Part shown: piece after piece, positions 22,719 through 37,700 of the stretch | How the letters are laid out: every line of letters starts with the position of its first letter | How positions within the stretch are numbered: position 1 is the first letter of the stretch | Origin: Brachionus rotundiformis | Taxonomy: Eukaryota; Rotifera; Eurotatoria; Ploima; Brachionidae | DNA length: 64,000 nt | Assembly (NCBI GenBank): GCA_016802295.1 | Contig: JAESIW010000020.1 | Location: 6,542,556 to 6,606,555 of the forward strand | Direction of reading: 5' to 3' | Notes under the pieces: generated by a model | Databases searched by the model: none | What the model was told of the DNA's origin: nothing | What the model saw: the letters and a program-made list of their open reading frames with translations, nothing else | Translations under genes and position numbers: made by a program

Positions 22719-25700
22719 ATGACACTCGACTTGAGTACAACTCTCGAAGTACTTAGAGGCAAATATGACAACGTCCGGACCATGCGCAAAAAAGTGGTTC
22801 GCATTTTCCTAAGCTCAACATTTACAGGTTAATTGGACAGCAAAATTTTTTTATAGAGAAAAAATAATGCTTTTAAATAGATACTAATTCAGAAAGAGAC
22901 CATCTCATTGAAAAAGTTTATCCAAGGCTCAAAAAATATTGCCGAAGTAATTATGACCTAGACTTTCAGGCAGTTGACATGCGCTGGGGTATTCCAAGTG
23001 ATGCATATGAATACCATGGTACCACTGAGCTGTGTCTCAAAGAAATCCTCAACTGTAAAGAGGTTTCTATAGGGCCTAATTTTGTGGTAAATTAAAAAAT
23101 AAAATTTTTTAAATCAATTTATTCTTTTGAATAAAAAAAAGACTATTATTGGACAAAAGTATGGAATGAGGCCTTTACCAACCAAAATTATTGCCACTGA
23201 ATTTGATCTAATCTTTTCCCAAATAGATTCAGAGGACCAGTTGGGTATTGATTTCGAACCGGAACCTAATATTGTTTACAAACTGGATAACATTATTCAA
23301 AGTTGTTACTGTTTGGATACAAATCAAGTTCCAAGTGTATACCGTCTGTTGCCCATTTCAAAAATAATACCTAATTATCTTTCAAATGATCCTAAATTGA
23401 GGGAAAATTCGCAAATTTTTTGGGAGAAAGTGAAAAAAAAACTCTCAAATCTTCTTAGAGTGCTCGCTGACCGAGCATGTGATAAACAATTGATAGAAAA
23501 AGTAAAAAGGGATAGATATTTTGTATCAAGTATGAAAAAAAACTATATAATTGATAAATTTTTATTGTAAAATTTAAAAATTTTAGTCACTGAAAAAGAA
23601 ATATATCAAGGCTTAATGGAAGACAAGGATCCCGATGCAAATTGTTTGTGCTTTATTCGAAATATAGAGAACTTGGAACAAAATTTAAAAGATTCGACCA
23701 TTTCAAGATTTATTGACACAATAAAAAATGAAGGAAAAGTAGAGCTGGACAAAGATGCTAAAGAATTGATGGCTGTTTTGATAAATGAAAAGATTCCGGC
23801 AAACGTAACCAATGATAATATATCAAGGTTTAGTGTAAAGTGGGCAAACAACAAAATAGAAAACTTAGAAGATTATCTGGAATCGTTTGGCAACACATTT
23901 TACACTCAGATTGTTCGCTTGGTAGACAAATCAATGGCAAATATTAAGAAACAAGAAGAACTTTTGAATAAAATCTACCATGAACTTGGTCTGGTTAAAA
24001 AGACTGATTTTGATGCAATTAATTTGGAAGAAAAAGAGCAAAATTTAGTTAATGAATTTAAGAACTTTATTAATGACATAACCCATCAAGCCATTCAATA
24101 CAACGAAATAATTGGGAAATATTTTGGAAGAGAACACTTGACAATCAAAGTGAGTAAAATGAAAATTTTTTTTTAAACATTTAGAATAAAAATATTTAAA
24201 AATCCACTCAAGTTTTTAATTGAAAAAAAAAATTTATTTTAGATAAAAAATTATTTGCTCAACGATAGCACTTTTCCATTCATAATTACAGGTGAAAGTG
24301 GTTGTGGTAAAACATCGGTCGTTGGAATAATCATTAAATTAGTAAAATAAAGCCTTTTCTTTTGAGTAATGAATTAAAACTCAAAAAATTCTAAGATACC
24401 AGAATGGTATGGAAAATTCACAAATTATATTTTGATTACCAGATTTCTTGGCACCACAGTCCAAACATCAAGCATATTCAAGACATATTCTTCTATAGCC
24501 TTGCAGCTATTTTACAACATAAACTTGATGACTCGACAATTTAACCATTCTTTTTACTCAACTTTTTCCAAATGCCAAGACATCCTATCCATTCGTGATT
24601 TTATTTATGAGGAAATAAAATTTATAAGCAAACTAGATCCAACCAAAAAAATTATTATCCTCTTGGACTCGTTGGATCAGCTGACACCAAGTGACTATAA
24701 AACAATAGACAAATGGCTATTGACCAACTTTCCGGAAAGCGTCAAGCTTATATGCTCGACACTTCCAGATCATGGCAATTTATTTGATATGGTAAATAGG
24801 ATAATATCCAGAAAGTATAAAGAAAAGATGATTGAAGATCTCAAAGAATTGAATGGAACATTGTCCAAATCCAATTCAGTTACTTTAGGTCCAATGTATG
24901 AGCAAGCAAAGTTGTTTCTGAACAACCAAATTCTCGATGTCAAGTCACTGAGCCCCGAGGAGAGTGAACTGATATTGAGAAATTGGCTAACTTCTTCAAA
25001 AAAACAGCTAACTGAACCACAGTGGAACGATCTGAGAACTTTATTCCATAAGGCCAATTTATTGCCCCTATTTTTAAAGATTATTTACGACATAATTATA
25101 CACTGTAGATCATTCGAAAGCCTTGATGATCAACTCAAAAATTGTCTCATTATTGATGACTTAATTTTGTATATGTTCAAGCGAATGGAAAAGATACATG
25201 GATCAGTAATTGTCCAACGATCTCTTAGCTATTTGACAGCATGCAAAAATGGTAGTTAACAATTGCTTTAAATGGCTAATTCTTAAAAAAAAAACTCTTC
25301 CTATTAAGGTATAAGTGACTCAGAATTGGAAGACATTCTCAGCCTAGATGACAATGTTCTTTACTCAGTGTTTCAGTTCCACATGCCTCCAATAAGACGC
25401 ATTCCGCAAATTTTATGGCTGCGAATCAAATACGACCTACGTGAGTACATTGTGGAAAAGGAAGCAAATGAGACAAAAGTTATCTACTGGTACCATCGTC
25501 GTTTCATTGAAGTAGCGCTTAAAAATTATGTCCAAAGTCTAGAAAAAAATGAATCAGAAGCTATTTTCATAAACATATTTGAGTTTTACAATGAAACTTG
25601 GAAGGACAAGCAAAAACCATTCGAAATGAATGACTATTTAATGAAAAAGTTTAACAAGATGACCAAACGAGACCACGCTGATAGGCTGATCAGCTCCCAG

Positions 25701-28700
25701 CCCATAAAATACTTGGGAGAAGATGGTCAAATAAATTATAATAGGCGCAAATTGACTGAATTGCCAAATTGTTTGAGCAATTTGCACAGTTCCATGTCAT
25801 TGGAAAAAGCTTGTGAGCTGGTGTTCTTTAATTATGAGTTCATGCATGCCAAGTTTGTTTGTGAATCAATCAATGAAGTAATGGAAGATTTGAAAAAAAT
25901 AATCGAGAACCAAATAGTATATGGTTATGATGCCAAGACAGAATCGGTCATAATACAGCTGAAATATCTGTCAAAATGTCTTAGATTGTGTGGATGGTCA
26001 ATAAATGACAATCCTAGCTCGCTGGCCTATGAGCTAACATCAAGATTTGTGAATGTATATGGAACTTTTGATTATATAACAAGTTTTATAGACCAATGTG
26101 ACCAAGCTCTTTCGATTAATGCGCTTGTGTCGCCATATTTGCAAAATCAGATGCCTGGTGGCTATCTGGTATCTTCGATTGCCAAACACTCTGAAAAAAT
26201 AATTGAAATTTTCGTTCTGAACAATCTTATTCTAGTTGTAACAGAGAACAAAATATCCATCATTTTGGCAAAGTCGTTTGACTTATTCACTTTTTTATTC
26301 GATATCCAAATACCACAAATAGGTGGAAAAAACAAAGAAAAAAAGGTATTTTTTGCTTTAAAAACTATTTTCCAAATTGCCTAGTTGCCAGTCTATTTAG
26401 AAGAATGAGTGAAAAATTTAAAATTTTCAAGATACTTTTATCTGTGGCTTATTTTATCTTAAACTTAGTCGATCAACAAATTATATTTAGCCTCCTAAAA
26501 TGTAGCTAATTTTTAACTTTAAAATCATATATGTAAAATGTCCTGAATTAATTGATTAATATGGAATTGGCATAATGAAGGGATAAAATGAAAAAATATA
26601 ACTAAACATTTAAGATTTTTTTGTTTGACTAACTGACTGCGCCAAAAATCAGCGATAAACAAGTTTCTTCTAAAAGATAGTTTTTATTTTTAAAATTAAA
26701 CTAAAATAGTTGAGTTTTCAGTACTTCTGCTCAAAAATAACATAGCCAATAAAAAGATAATAGTTTTTCTATTAATTAAAATTTTGCTATTGTGAATTTC
26801 AAAAACAAACAGAACATAAATTTTTCCTGTTTTGATAAAGTAAAATTTACTTAAATAAGATATATTCAAAAAAATACTGCAACATAGCCCAACATACTTT
26901 TCTACCAAAAATCGGGAGATAAATTAAGGAACTGCACTGAAAGTAACAGAGACGAAACTGAGGTACAATTTATATATACTTTACAGATATTACATAAGAT
27001 TATACAGAACATTACAGGTAAATTAACAGATAAATAGAAAATAATTTACAGAGACTATTGTTAAAAATTTAAATATAAATAGAAAATTCGAATATATAGT
27101 TACAAGATTGTAGACTGTCTTACCAAATTTATTCTTTTGAGAGCATTACGAGCAAAAAACGCCGTCGAGGTAACTAATGCATTATTTGACATTTTTACAA
27201 TATTAGGAATCCCCCACTATCCTACAGTCCGACAATGGTAGGGAGTTTAGAAACCAAATTGTTTTAGCGTTAAAAGCCAATTACATTATTTTCTATCAAT
27301 TAAAAAAAATTATCAATGTATATTTTAAAATGGCTAAAGTATGTTTACGCGAACTCGCTATCCAAAACTTTCAGGCTGGAAAATCCACATCGGAAATTTA
27401 TGAAATTATCGGCCGCCGCTCAAGTTTTTTAAAGATTTTTTCCGAACGGAACATAATAGAGAAATGATCTATGGCTCATTTTAATCAGTATTAAATTTGG
27501 CATCAGAATAGGTGTATATCAAAAATTAGTAATATTCAAAACTTCGAGGACATTTTTAGTCAAAATTCGGTCAAGGTGATAAGGGCCCGTTTCCGTATAA
27601 ATAGAGGTGGAAAGCTAATAACACCAATTTCTTTAACAAGAAGGGTGTTATTTATAAGTATAAAATTTCAGCAATTTTGGCTGACTGGAACATATTTTTT
27701 TTCTAGAAAACAAAAACGGTCATTTATTATTGAACACCCGTTATAAGAACGTAATTCTATAGATTTCCGTGTTTTACATTTTTACGATAACACATATAAA
27801 GAAAGGTGAGACGTCGACCACTTATGAAATACAGGCCGACTTGTAGGCATCGTAGCGGTTCTTGAACTGGTTAACCGAAGGCGTTCCACTCGTTAATGAC
27901 TCTGTTAGTGAAATAAATTTTCTGATGTAGATAAAATACAAAAAGTAAAGCATCACTAAGACTTAAATTGATTATTGATTTTGTAAACCAAAAAAAAAGA
28001 AAATAAAGTTGTTATTTTTGGTAAAAAAGATGCAACAAAGTATGTTGGGTTATGTTGCAGTATTTTTTTGAATAAATCTTATTTAAGTAAATTTTACTTT
28101 ATCAAAACAGGAAAAATTTATGTTCTGTTTGTTTTTGAAATTCACAATAGCAAAATTTTAATTAATAGAAAAACTATTATCTTTTTATTGGCTATGTTAT
28201 TTTTGAGCAGAAGTACTGAAAACTCAACTATTTTAGTTTAATTTTAAAAATAAAAACTATCTTTTAGAAGAAACTTATTTGAAATTCACAATATCTATAA
28301 TTTTTGATTCAAAAAAGATAAACAAAGATAACTACAAAGGAAAGAATCTTTAAAATTTATTAGTAAATAAAAATTAACTACTTTCTTGTATTGTAAAAAA
28401 GTTAAGAAACCACTGATATTTTTATTTTTTATTTGGGGTTGAATTTTAATAAAATGGGATATTTTAAAAACCAATTTTTGTCGCCTAATAGCCTTGTTCC
28501 ACGATTTTCCAATTTGATAGAATTTTTTTCTAGCTTTTTTATGAGATTTTGTTAATCTTGGTTTTCGTGCCGCATACATCCATTCGAGTTTTTTTCTAAT
28601 AATCTTCGTCTAACCAGAGAATCTGACGCTTTTCTGCCATTTAAACTTTCCAGTCATTAGCTAAAATATGTTTACCATACAGACTAATTGGCGATCATCT

Positions 28701-31700
28701 TTGAGAGTAGAAATATTGGGTCTTCTAGATCTTGGACGATCGTCGTATGAATATGTTTGATTATATCGATGAATAAAAGTCTTAATGTATGATTTGGACC
28801 AATTTAGATCATTATCTATTACATAGAAATTAAAAAAAAAGTTTAATAAAACTTTTACTTGCCACTGTAGCAAAAGAAATCAAAAAGTCAGGTTCGCATT
28901 CCATATATCCTAAGGTTTTTTTAATTTAAGATGCTTGGAAACTCAATTAGATGGTATTTATCATCACTATACTAAAATGTCCATAATTAAATTTAGGTTC
29001 ACATTTTGCAAAATATAATTTTAATCAAAAAATAAATCACGTCTCCCTATTAAATTTAAATTTAACCCAATGCCAACTTATTTCTTCATCTGATTTGCCT
29101 AATTAACTATCCTTTATAATAAAATTTATCTTTTTTTCATAACTGAATCTCATGTGTTACTTGACAATAAAAATTATAAAAAAATTAGAAATAAATAAAA
29201 TTTTTAAGAAAAATATTTATTAATTTTACCAATAATTTTCTAAAAAATAATGATTAATTTTTTTTTGCCAAAGGTTAAATTACTCTTTTCTTCGGTCATA
29301 GACAACGACCAAATCGATGAAGATGTAATCAATTCAGAGCCTTTATCAATTCAATTTTTGATAATATGTGACAGTTCATGCTACATCATAGATTTGAACT
29401 CAAGAGTGGTATTTCTCTACGAGTCAGAGCTTCACATTTTAGATGCCTATTCTCTTGGTCTCAGTCAACTTTTGGTGGTCGAAAAGTCAACTAAAAGCAT
29501 AAAAGTATTCTCCAACTATGTCATAGGATCGCGGAAATTCAGCGAAATTCGCTTGGCAGAATATGGTGACTCAAATTTCATTGAATCGGTCGCTTGCTCG
29601 AGCTCTTCGTATGAGCATGAAAACTGCACTGAACTTGATCTAGTTTGTCTTTTCCAAAATGGAGATCTCAAGCACCTTCTGGTCAGACACCTAAATGGAA
29701 ACAAAAATTCCGATTCAGACTCAGAAGATGATAATATTTTTTTTTCACGCGACAATATGAGCTTGAAATTTGGTTCCGAATCTGAATCAGACTCTGACCA
29801 AGAGGAGGATTCAGACACAGAAATAGAAAAAAGATTTAAATTCATCCAAGTAAACAAGTACATAGAGTTTACCATTCTAAAAACCATTAGATCAATGGGA
29901 CGCAAAATTGAACAAGTGGTTAAAATTAAAAATTCGCCTTATGCTTTGCTGAAAGCTTCGAATAAATTTTATATTACCAGAACTTATATAAGCTTTACCA
30001 ACGGAGACCTAATGATATTGAACTTGAATCCTAGAAAGAAGAACCGAATGTTGGTTTACTTATTTCCAAGTCTGAGCCCAGAGCCCATCTTAAAAATAGA
30101 ACACTCTCTTATTTATAACACTGACACCTTTAACTTTGTCCTATACACCAAAAATTCTGTCTTTCTGGCACATTCTAATGTTAAAGAAGACGAATACGAC
30201 AAGAGAAAGGGTATTTGCTTGTTCGAGCTAAAAGGTACCTATGACCAAGTGCTCTTTTTGGATAAAAATTTGTTTCTGGTGAGTAAGCACGGAATAATTG
30301 AAGCATTTAAGCTTAATTGCTTGATCAACAGGCATAGAACCAAGTACCTCTTTTCTATTAACACTCAGAGCAAACAAGTCACCAGACTTTCAATGCTAGG
30401 TATGGTTTTTAATAGTTATTAATGAATTTTTTTATATTTTTGCAAGATTTCTATTTGTATTGTGGTACAATCGATGGAGTGTTTAATACTTATAATATAT
30501 TCTCTGCCAAAAACAAGGTTAATATTTTACCAAGCTTTGATCGTGCATCGGACTTAATTCTAAAGTTTTATGACTTGGAATCATCGATTGTGAGCATTTC
30601 TAAAAACAAGTAAGGATAAATTTTCAAGATTGTCTTTTTTGAAAAAAATATCATTTTTATTTGGAGTAAATTTATCTCTGGAAATTTTTTTTTTTAATTT
30701 CCCATAAAGCTGGTAGATTTATTTCCAATTTTAAAATTCACTTAGAAAATATTTTTTTGGGCAGTTACTCAAGTTGGATTTATTTGTTTTTATTAAGGTA
30801 ATTTAATTTTCCTTTTTGTAATAAATTAAATTGACCATAGGTTAAATCTTTTCTAAACTCAACTAATTCAATTTTGTTATTTAACTTAAACAACTGGATC
30901 AGATCTCCTCGCAGTCTTCTCGTAATTAGGTCCGTAAGGCCGAGTTTAATTAAGCGTGTCGAGTAAGTAAAGTGCTTTAAATTTGTAACTAACATAGTTG
31001 CTCTATGTTGAATCTTTTTTTAGGTAAGGGCGCCAAAAGGTTATGGCGTATTCTGTGTGAGGTCGAAGTGTACAGTAGTTTAACGTTGTTAACATTGGGA
31101 TTTCTAAGCGATTTCTTCAACATGCCTAGAATCCTATTAGCTTTAGCTGTGACGCATGTTACTTGTGTGCCCCATTTTAGGTCATTTTTGACATGTATAC
31201 CGAGAACTCTTTCGCATACTGATTTATTAAGTGGAAATGACTCAATATTGTAATCATGTTTTGAATTATTGCGACCAAAATGGACAACTTTACATTTCTC
31301 GACATTAAGCTGAGCAGACCGGTCCCGTGACCACTAACATATATTATCAATGTCGAGTTGTAACTTGTAGTTAGAGGAAGAATCTACTATTGGTGTTATA
31401 ATCTTGTTGTTATCAGCGTACGCTTTCGAGCTGTTTTGGATACCCTCAAGTAGATCATTTATGTATATGATGAATAAAAGGGGACCGAGGACAAAACCTT
31501 GGGGAACTCCACATGTGACTTCAGCCCATTCTGACTTAGCTTCGCCAAGCACGACTTGTTGTCATCGCCCAGTTAAAAATGAACTTATCCAATTTCTCAA
31601 TGTCTCACTAAAACCGTAAAATTTAAGTTTAAAAGCTTTGTGTGTGAAACCTTGTCAAAAACTCTTGCAAAGTCGGTGTACACCACATCCACGGGGTAGC

Positions 31701-34700
31701 CTTTTGATAAAGCATGGGTAATCAGGTCCAGAGTCTCAAATAAATTTGTACTGCAGGATCTCTGTTTGAGAAAGCCGTGTTGAGCTTTTACGATAACCCT
31801 TTTTTTAGTAAATGTTTGAGCATAACCTCTTTTAATAGACTTTCCATAACTTTACAGAGGATACAAGTAAGCGAGATCGGTCGATAATTTTATGGCTGTA
31901 TGAAGAGGAGTAACATAAGCCTTTTTCAAGATGGTTTATGTTACTCCTCTTCATACACGTTGGTACTGTTCCAGTCACAAAAGACTCGCAAAAAATAACG
32001 CTTATCGGAAATTAAAAAGCTTTAGCGCATCTTTTTAGGACTAAGCTGTTTATCATGTCTGGTCCCATGGACTTATTTGGGTCCGACTTTTCTAGGTTAT
32101 TTTGTTAATACTAAACATTTCAACTGGATCGGGGTCACATACTTGGTTTTATAACAAAATTTTGGGAAATTTGAATTATCATCTTGGTTAAAAACTGATT
32201 TAAAGTAATCATTTAAATAATTCGCAATCCCTGAACGATCCATCGTGATGTTATTTGAACTCATTCAGTTTAGTGCTTTAATCGAGTTATTTACTGCTAT
32301 TTTGCCATTAATATAATTATATACAAGCTTAGGATTTTTCTTTGCGTTCAATGCTAGATAATTTTTTTATCTTCTTATTCATTTTTAATTGCGATTTGAC
32401 ATTCTTTATTTATGCGTCTGTATTATAATTTCTTTTTCGGTTGACCAGCCACTTGTCATTCTTGTCATTATTTAGACATATAATTTAACAGATTTATCCA
32501 GCCAGCCAAAGGTTTCAGATTAAATTAAAAAGGTTGACTTTTAATATAAAGGTATACTAATTGATCAGTATTTATATTTATTATACTCACACTGGACGAC
32601 CTTAAAAACTTTTTAGAAATAGACTTTTAAAAAATTAATCTAATTTAAAATGCTTATTATTTTAAGATATTAAAAAAGAAGTTCAAATAAAATTTTCAAA
32701 TATTTTAAGTTTAAAATTTTATTAGAAACAACCTCAAGCTTAATTATTTCGGTTTGAGTCTGAAAAAATGCAACTCTTTTTGTTTCACCATGTTGTATCA
32801 TGTGGCATTTTCAGAATCAGTTTTGAGGATATTATTTAAACACAATCAATTTCTGATTAGCACAAGAAATTATATTTAAAAAAAAACATCCAACACCAAA
32901 AAATTGTGTTTGAAAAAAATTCTAAAAGGAAATGTTTTTCAACACAAAAATATTATTTATTAAAAAATAATTTTTTTTAATTTAAAATTTTATTTAGTGA
33001 TATTTTTAAGTGGAAGTTAGGTAACAAAAGTAAATTTCGAAGCTTAAAGAAAAGGTATAAAAAAAAATAGTTTTTAGAAACCATTTTTCCGCATTTTTTG
33101 CTCTACTTCTTTTAGGTTTATTGACAATTGGTTCTTTNNNNNNNNNNNNNNNNNNNNNNNNNNNNNNNNNNNNNNNNNNNNNNNNNNNNNNNNNNNNNNN
33201 NNNNNNNNNNNNNNNNNNNNNNNNNNNNNNNNNNNNNNNNNNNNNNNNNNNNNNNNNNNNNNNNNNNNNNNNNNNNNNNNNNNNNNNNNNNNNNNNNNNN
33301 NNNNNNNNNNNNNNNNNNNNNNNNNNNNNNNNNNNNNNNNNNNNNNNNNNNNNNNNNNNNNNNNNNNNNNNNNNNNNNNNNNNNNNNNNNNNNNNNNNNN
33401 NNNNNNNNNNNNNNNNNNNNNNNNNNNNNNNNNNNNNNNNNNNNNNNNNNNNNNNNNNNNNNNNNNNNNNNNNNNNNNNNNNNNNNNNNNNNNNNNNNNN
33501 NNNNNNNNNNNNNNNNNNNNNNNNNNNNNNNNNNNNNNNNNNNNNNNNNNNNNNNNNNNNNNNNNNNNNNNNNNNNNNNNNNNNNNNNNNNNNNNNNNNN
33601 NNNNNNNNNNNNNNNNNNNNNNNNNNNNNNNNNNNNNNNNNNNNNNNNNNNNNNNNNNNNNNNNNNNNNNNNNNNNNNNNNNNNNNNNNNNNNNNNNNNN
33701 NNNNNNNNNNNNNNNNNNNNNNNNNNNNNNNNNNNNNNNNNNTTCAAATTCATTATCTAATAGACGAGATATTGTATGTCTTTCTGGAACTACATAACGG
33801 TTATCCATTAAATAACAGAATTTCAAAAAAGCCTTAGTATTAACAATTGAAAATGATTGAAAAGATTCAACAATATAATCTAACAAGGCTTTTGTTCTTT
33901 TATTTTGATCGACTGTATTATGTTTTTGGGTATTTTCATTTTTATGCGCGGTTTGATCATTTGAATTCTTAGGTCTTATTATAAACGAATGATATTTTTC
34001 CAAATGATCTATGATGTTTGAATTACCAGTTGACGCCTTCCATTTTTGAGAACAAAATTCAACATTACATTTTTTACTCCCGTCTGCTAAAACAATGCAA
34101 TGATCCCATATCTTACTTTCATTTCGTCTTCTCTTCATTGGAGACTTAACTGTAGAATCAGTTTGTGATATATTATTTTCTTGTGTATTCGCCCTTTCAT
34201 CTTCATTTGATTCTGAAGATGATTCCATAAAAATAGATTCAGCTTGTGACATTTTATATTTAAACAATTTTTAATTTTTTGTAATTTTTGATTATATTTT
34301 TAAAATGATATTCAGAAAAATTTTTCAAAAAAGCAAATATATAAGAATTGAATCATAGAATTAAATATGGAGAGGGATTTTGAGTGAAAGTCTAGACGTT
34401 TTTGGCGTGTTTTGTAATTTTTTTAGAGAACATTATTTTCATTTGTAAGATTCATAGAAATCCTTTTACATTATCAAATTTAATTTTTTTCTAAAAAATT
34501 TACTTTTTCGAAAAATAATCTAAACCGGCTTCAAGCCGTTTGTTTGCCGATTTAGAACCAGCTCCATTTTCAAGCCGGTTTTTTAAAACCAGTTCCATTT
34601 GTTAAAGCCGATTTTAAAGCCGGTTTTATTTTAGAGCCGGTTTCAAAGCCGGTTTTAAACAATGGAACCGGTCTACCAGCCCTATTCTTTTTTCTAAACA

Positions 34701-37700
34701 GTTCTTTTAATGCCAATCAATACGAACAATATCCTAATTTAGTGAAAAACTTGCAGGAACATTTCTTACTGTTAAGCTCAAAACTTTAATTCATTTCTAA
34801 ATAAAAACAGCTTATTTTAATTACAAAAAAATATTGAAATTAATTTTTGCTAAATTTCCTTCCATTAAGAGAATATGTTCATTCAAATTTTTTAAAAAAA
34901 TTTGAAGCTAATTAAAATTAAATAGAATTTTTGTGTTAAATGTTTTTTTTGTCTAATTTTTATTTTTGTGTTCTGAAGAAATCATTTTGTGCTGAGCGTT
35001 TTCAAATTGCACAAAACAAATTTCATCATAGCCCCAGTGTGTATTATAAAAAAATTTTTAATAGTCTCATGGGATTGAAATTTTCAAAATAATACACACC
35101 CGTGATCATTATTTAATCATTTTTAAGACTTTACAACACATCATTTGTAAAAAGTTTAATTCGTATTCGTAATTCGTAAAATTTTTTTCGTTTAATTTTT
35201 CAATTTGTAAGCTCATCAGAAATTAATCAATTATTTTAGTACTTTTTTCTATTTTTTTGTGAAGAATCGAATTTTTTTTCAAAATATTTGAATTTTTCAT
35301 TATAAGCCCATTTAAATTATTAAATAATTTTTTTTTATTTGAACAAGAGTTAACAAGAGTTTACGGTACTGTATAGAAATTTACCTAAAATAATTTTCCT
35401 GGTGTAGATAAAAGACAAAAAGTAAAAAAAACAAAAATTTATTCCCAAAAAAAAAGAAAATAAAGTTGTAATTTTTGGTAAAAAAGATGCAACAAAGTAT
35501 CTTGCAATATGTCGCAGTATTTTTTAAATATATTTTATTTTAGTAAATTTTAATTTATCAAAATAGGAAGAATTTTTGATCTTTTTGTTTTTAAAATTCA
35601 CAATTTTAAACTTCAGAGACCTAAACAAAATGGTTTAGCACAAATTGGACATGTCTTTTTCAAATTATTTATCAATCTTTCAATATATCTGGCATGCTTT
35701 AGTGACTTGTATTTGTGCTCTTGCCATTAGATTAAGTGATACCTTACTATGGTAACATAAAGCTGCTTGAAAATTCAGATTGATCCACAGCTCGAGTTAG
35801 CCAAAAAATTGAATTCTTAAGTAATAGCTTCTATCTGTTCTATCTTCAGGTTAATTAGACTTTTTTTAAATAAGACTTTAAAATTCTAATATTTTTAACC
35901 AATTTTTTTGGTATTCTAAAATTTTTAATTATTCAATTCTTTAGTGAGTTATCATTATGGAATCTAAGAACTGGAAAGCTGGAGTTCAGCATCAAAGTTG
36001 ACCAACATGAATTAAATGGAAATGTGAAAAAATTGAAATTATTAAATGAGAATAAATTTGTTATTTTAATGGACAAATGTCAACTTGGTCTATATTACAT
36101 TAATAAACTTAAAATAGAATTCATTAACAAAATTACATTTGGAGACATCACCAGCGATTTAACTAACCTTGTGTTTTTACCAAATTTATCTAATGAGCAC
36201 ATGGAAGTTTTGGATACAATCAATTTAAAAAAGTATGACATCAATCTCAGCGCTGATATTTTATTACCTACAGATATATCAACAAAAAAATTGTCAGATA
36301 CCAATTCAGCAGACAACCTAACTTGCTACCTCCAAAATCTAGACTGTGTCATAATCATCGACAAATTCATGGCCTTTTTTACCCAAGACCAAATCCAGAA
36401 TAACAAAATTAGGTTTTCGAATGTAAAGAATGAAAAATTGGTTAGAAAATTCTATTCCTTGTATGCAAATGCCAAACATTTTAAATATAAAGTTCTATTA
36501 GAAACAACATCAAGCTTAATTGTTTCGGTTTCTGTCCTAAATGAGAACAAAATTCTCAATTCAATGATTATCTATATTAAGATAATATCAGCTAGCCATC
36601 GCACTGAAACCAAAATTGAACTTGAAGTTACCAATGCTTTTCTCGGCCAAAATTATCACATGGTACAAAATAAAAACCTTTACTTGTGTGTCTATACTGG
36701 ATACAAAATTGACAGAGATTATCTTTTGGACACTGACCAATATGAGTTGGAAAATAAAAATGAACCAGGCAAAATTTTAATTCACAACTTAACAAATGAT
36801 CAAATTTTAGCTCAAATTGTGCCCACCAATCCATTGAATAACTTGAGTGTAGATCAAAATTTAAATTATTTAATGTTTAGTGATGATAAAAAGTTGCTGT
36901 CTTTGATAAGACTGAAAGATTGTCAGACAATAGGCAAACTTAAGCTCTATGGAATAGATAATTCAATAAGATTTAACCAAAATTATCCTTATGTTAGCTT
37001 AAATATGTACGATAGACGCTTGGTCTCGCTTCTAATTGTTGACCAAGATGTTCCATCACAAAAAGAAGAGTTAAAAGCATTGAGAAAAAGCCAGAAAGAG
37101 ATAAATTTAGAAAAAGATAAAGGCGAAGAAATGACAGAAATTGTGGAAGTGCTGGTAGACTCGTCAGATTCAGAATTTTCGGGCATAGATTCGACTAGCG
37201 ACGAAACCGGAACTGATGATGAAGTGGACTCTGTTGAAGTAGACCAATGCAAACGAAAAAAATCAGGCTTTAAAATTCATGATATAAAAATTGATGACCC
37301 AAGTACATATCTTTTAATCATTATCTATATTATTAAGAAATATTTTATTTTTGTTGCTGGGGTGAGTCAAAATAAAAAGTTTAATTATTTCAACAAAAAA
37401 TTAATATTTTATATCTAGTTAAATATTCGAATAGAATTTTCAAATTTTATTCTTTTAAATTGAAATTTAAGTTAATTTATTTCTTGATCTTGTGTTTTGT
37501 GGAACTTTAACTTTTTATGTATTTTTTTTTAATTCAAATATCCTGAAAGATTGCCTAGCCCTGCATCTATTTTCACTATTAATTCATAAAAATTAGATAA
37601 ACATTAAAAATATTAAATTTTCTGATGTCGGGTGCCTAAGCTGCCGAAATTTTTCAACAAATATTTTAACAGACAGTGATCTACAAAAGAGTAACAAGAG

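Larger units (their letters stand above)
26661..28276. mobile_element. Element with ~250-bp terminal inverted repeats (composite)
   Basis: Left arm 26661-26912 and right arm about 28013-28276 are nearly identical reverse complements: the right arm keeps an 11-13-bp segment lost from the left, with otherwise few differences. The interior is a patchwork: an integrase relic (27110-27300), a transposase helix-turn-helix relic (27330-27460) and a reversed LINE tail (27790-27960). A diverged second copy of the right part lies at 35390-35606. It sits inside an intron of the NWD2-like gene. Its class is unclear; foldback-type or a Polinton/Ginger-like remnant are options. Confidence 0.75.

Noticed and set aside
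29516..29905. 129-codon minus-strand open frame rich in Ser/Glu
   Set aside because: Antisense reading of the acidic insert in the NWD2-like propeller exon.
33118..33837. Open frames of 200 or more codons across 33118-33837
   Set aside because: They run through the N gap, so the lack of stops is artificial. Only the flanking hAT frame is supported.
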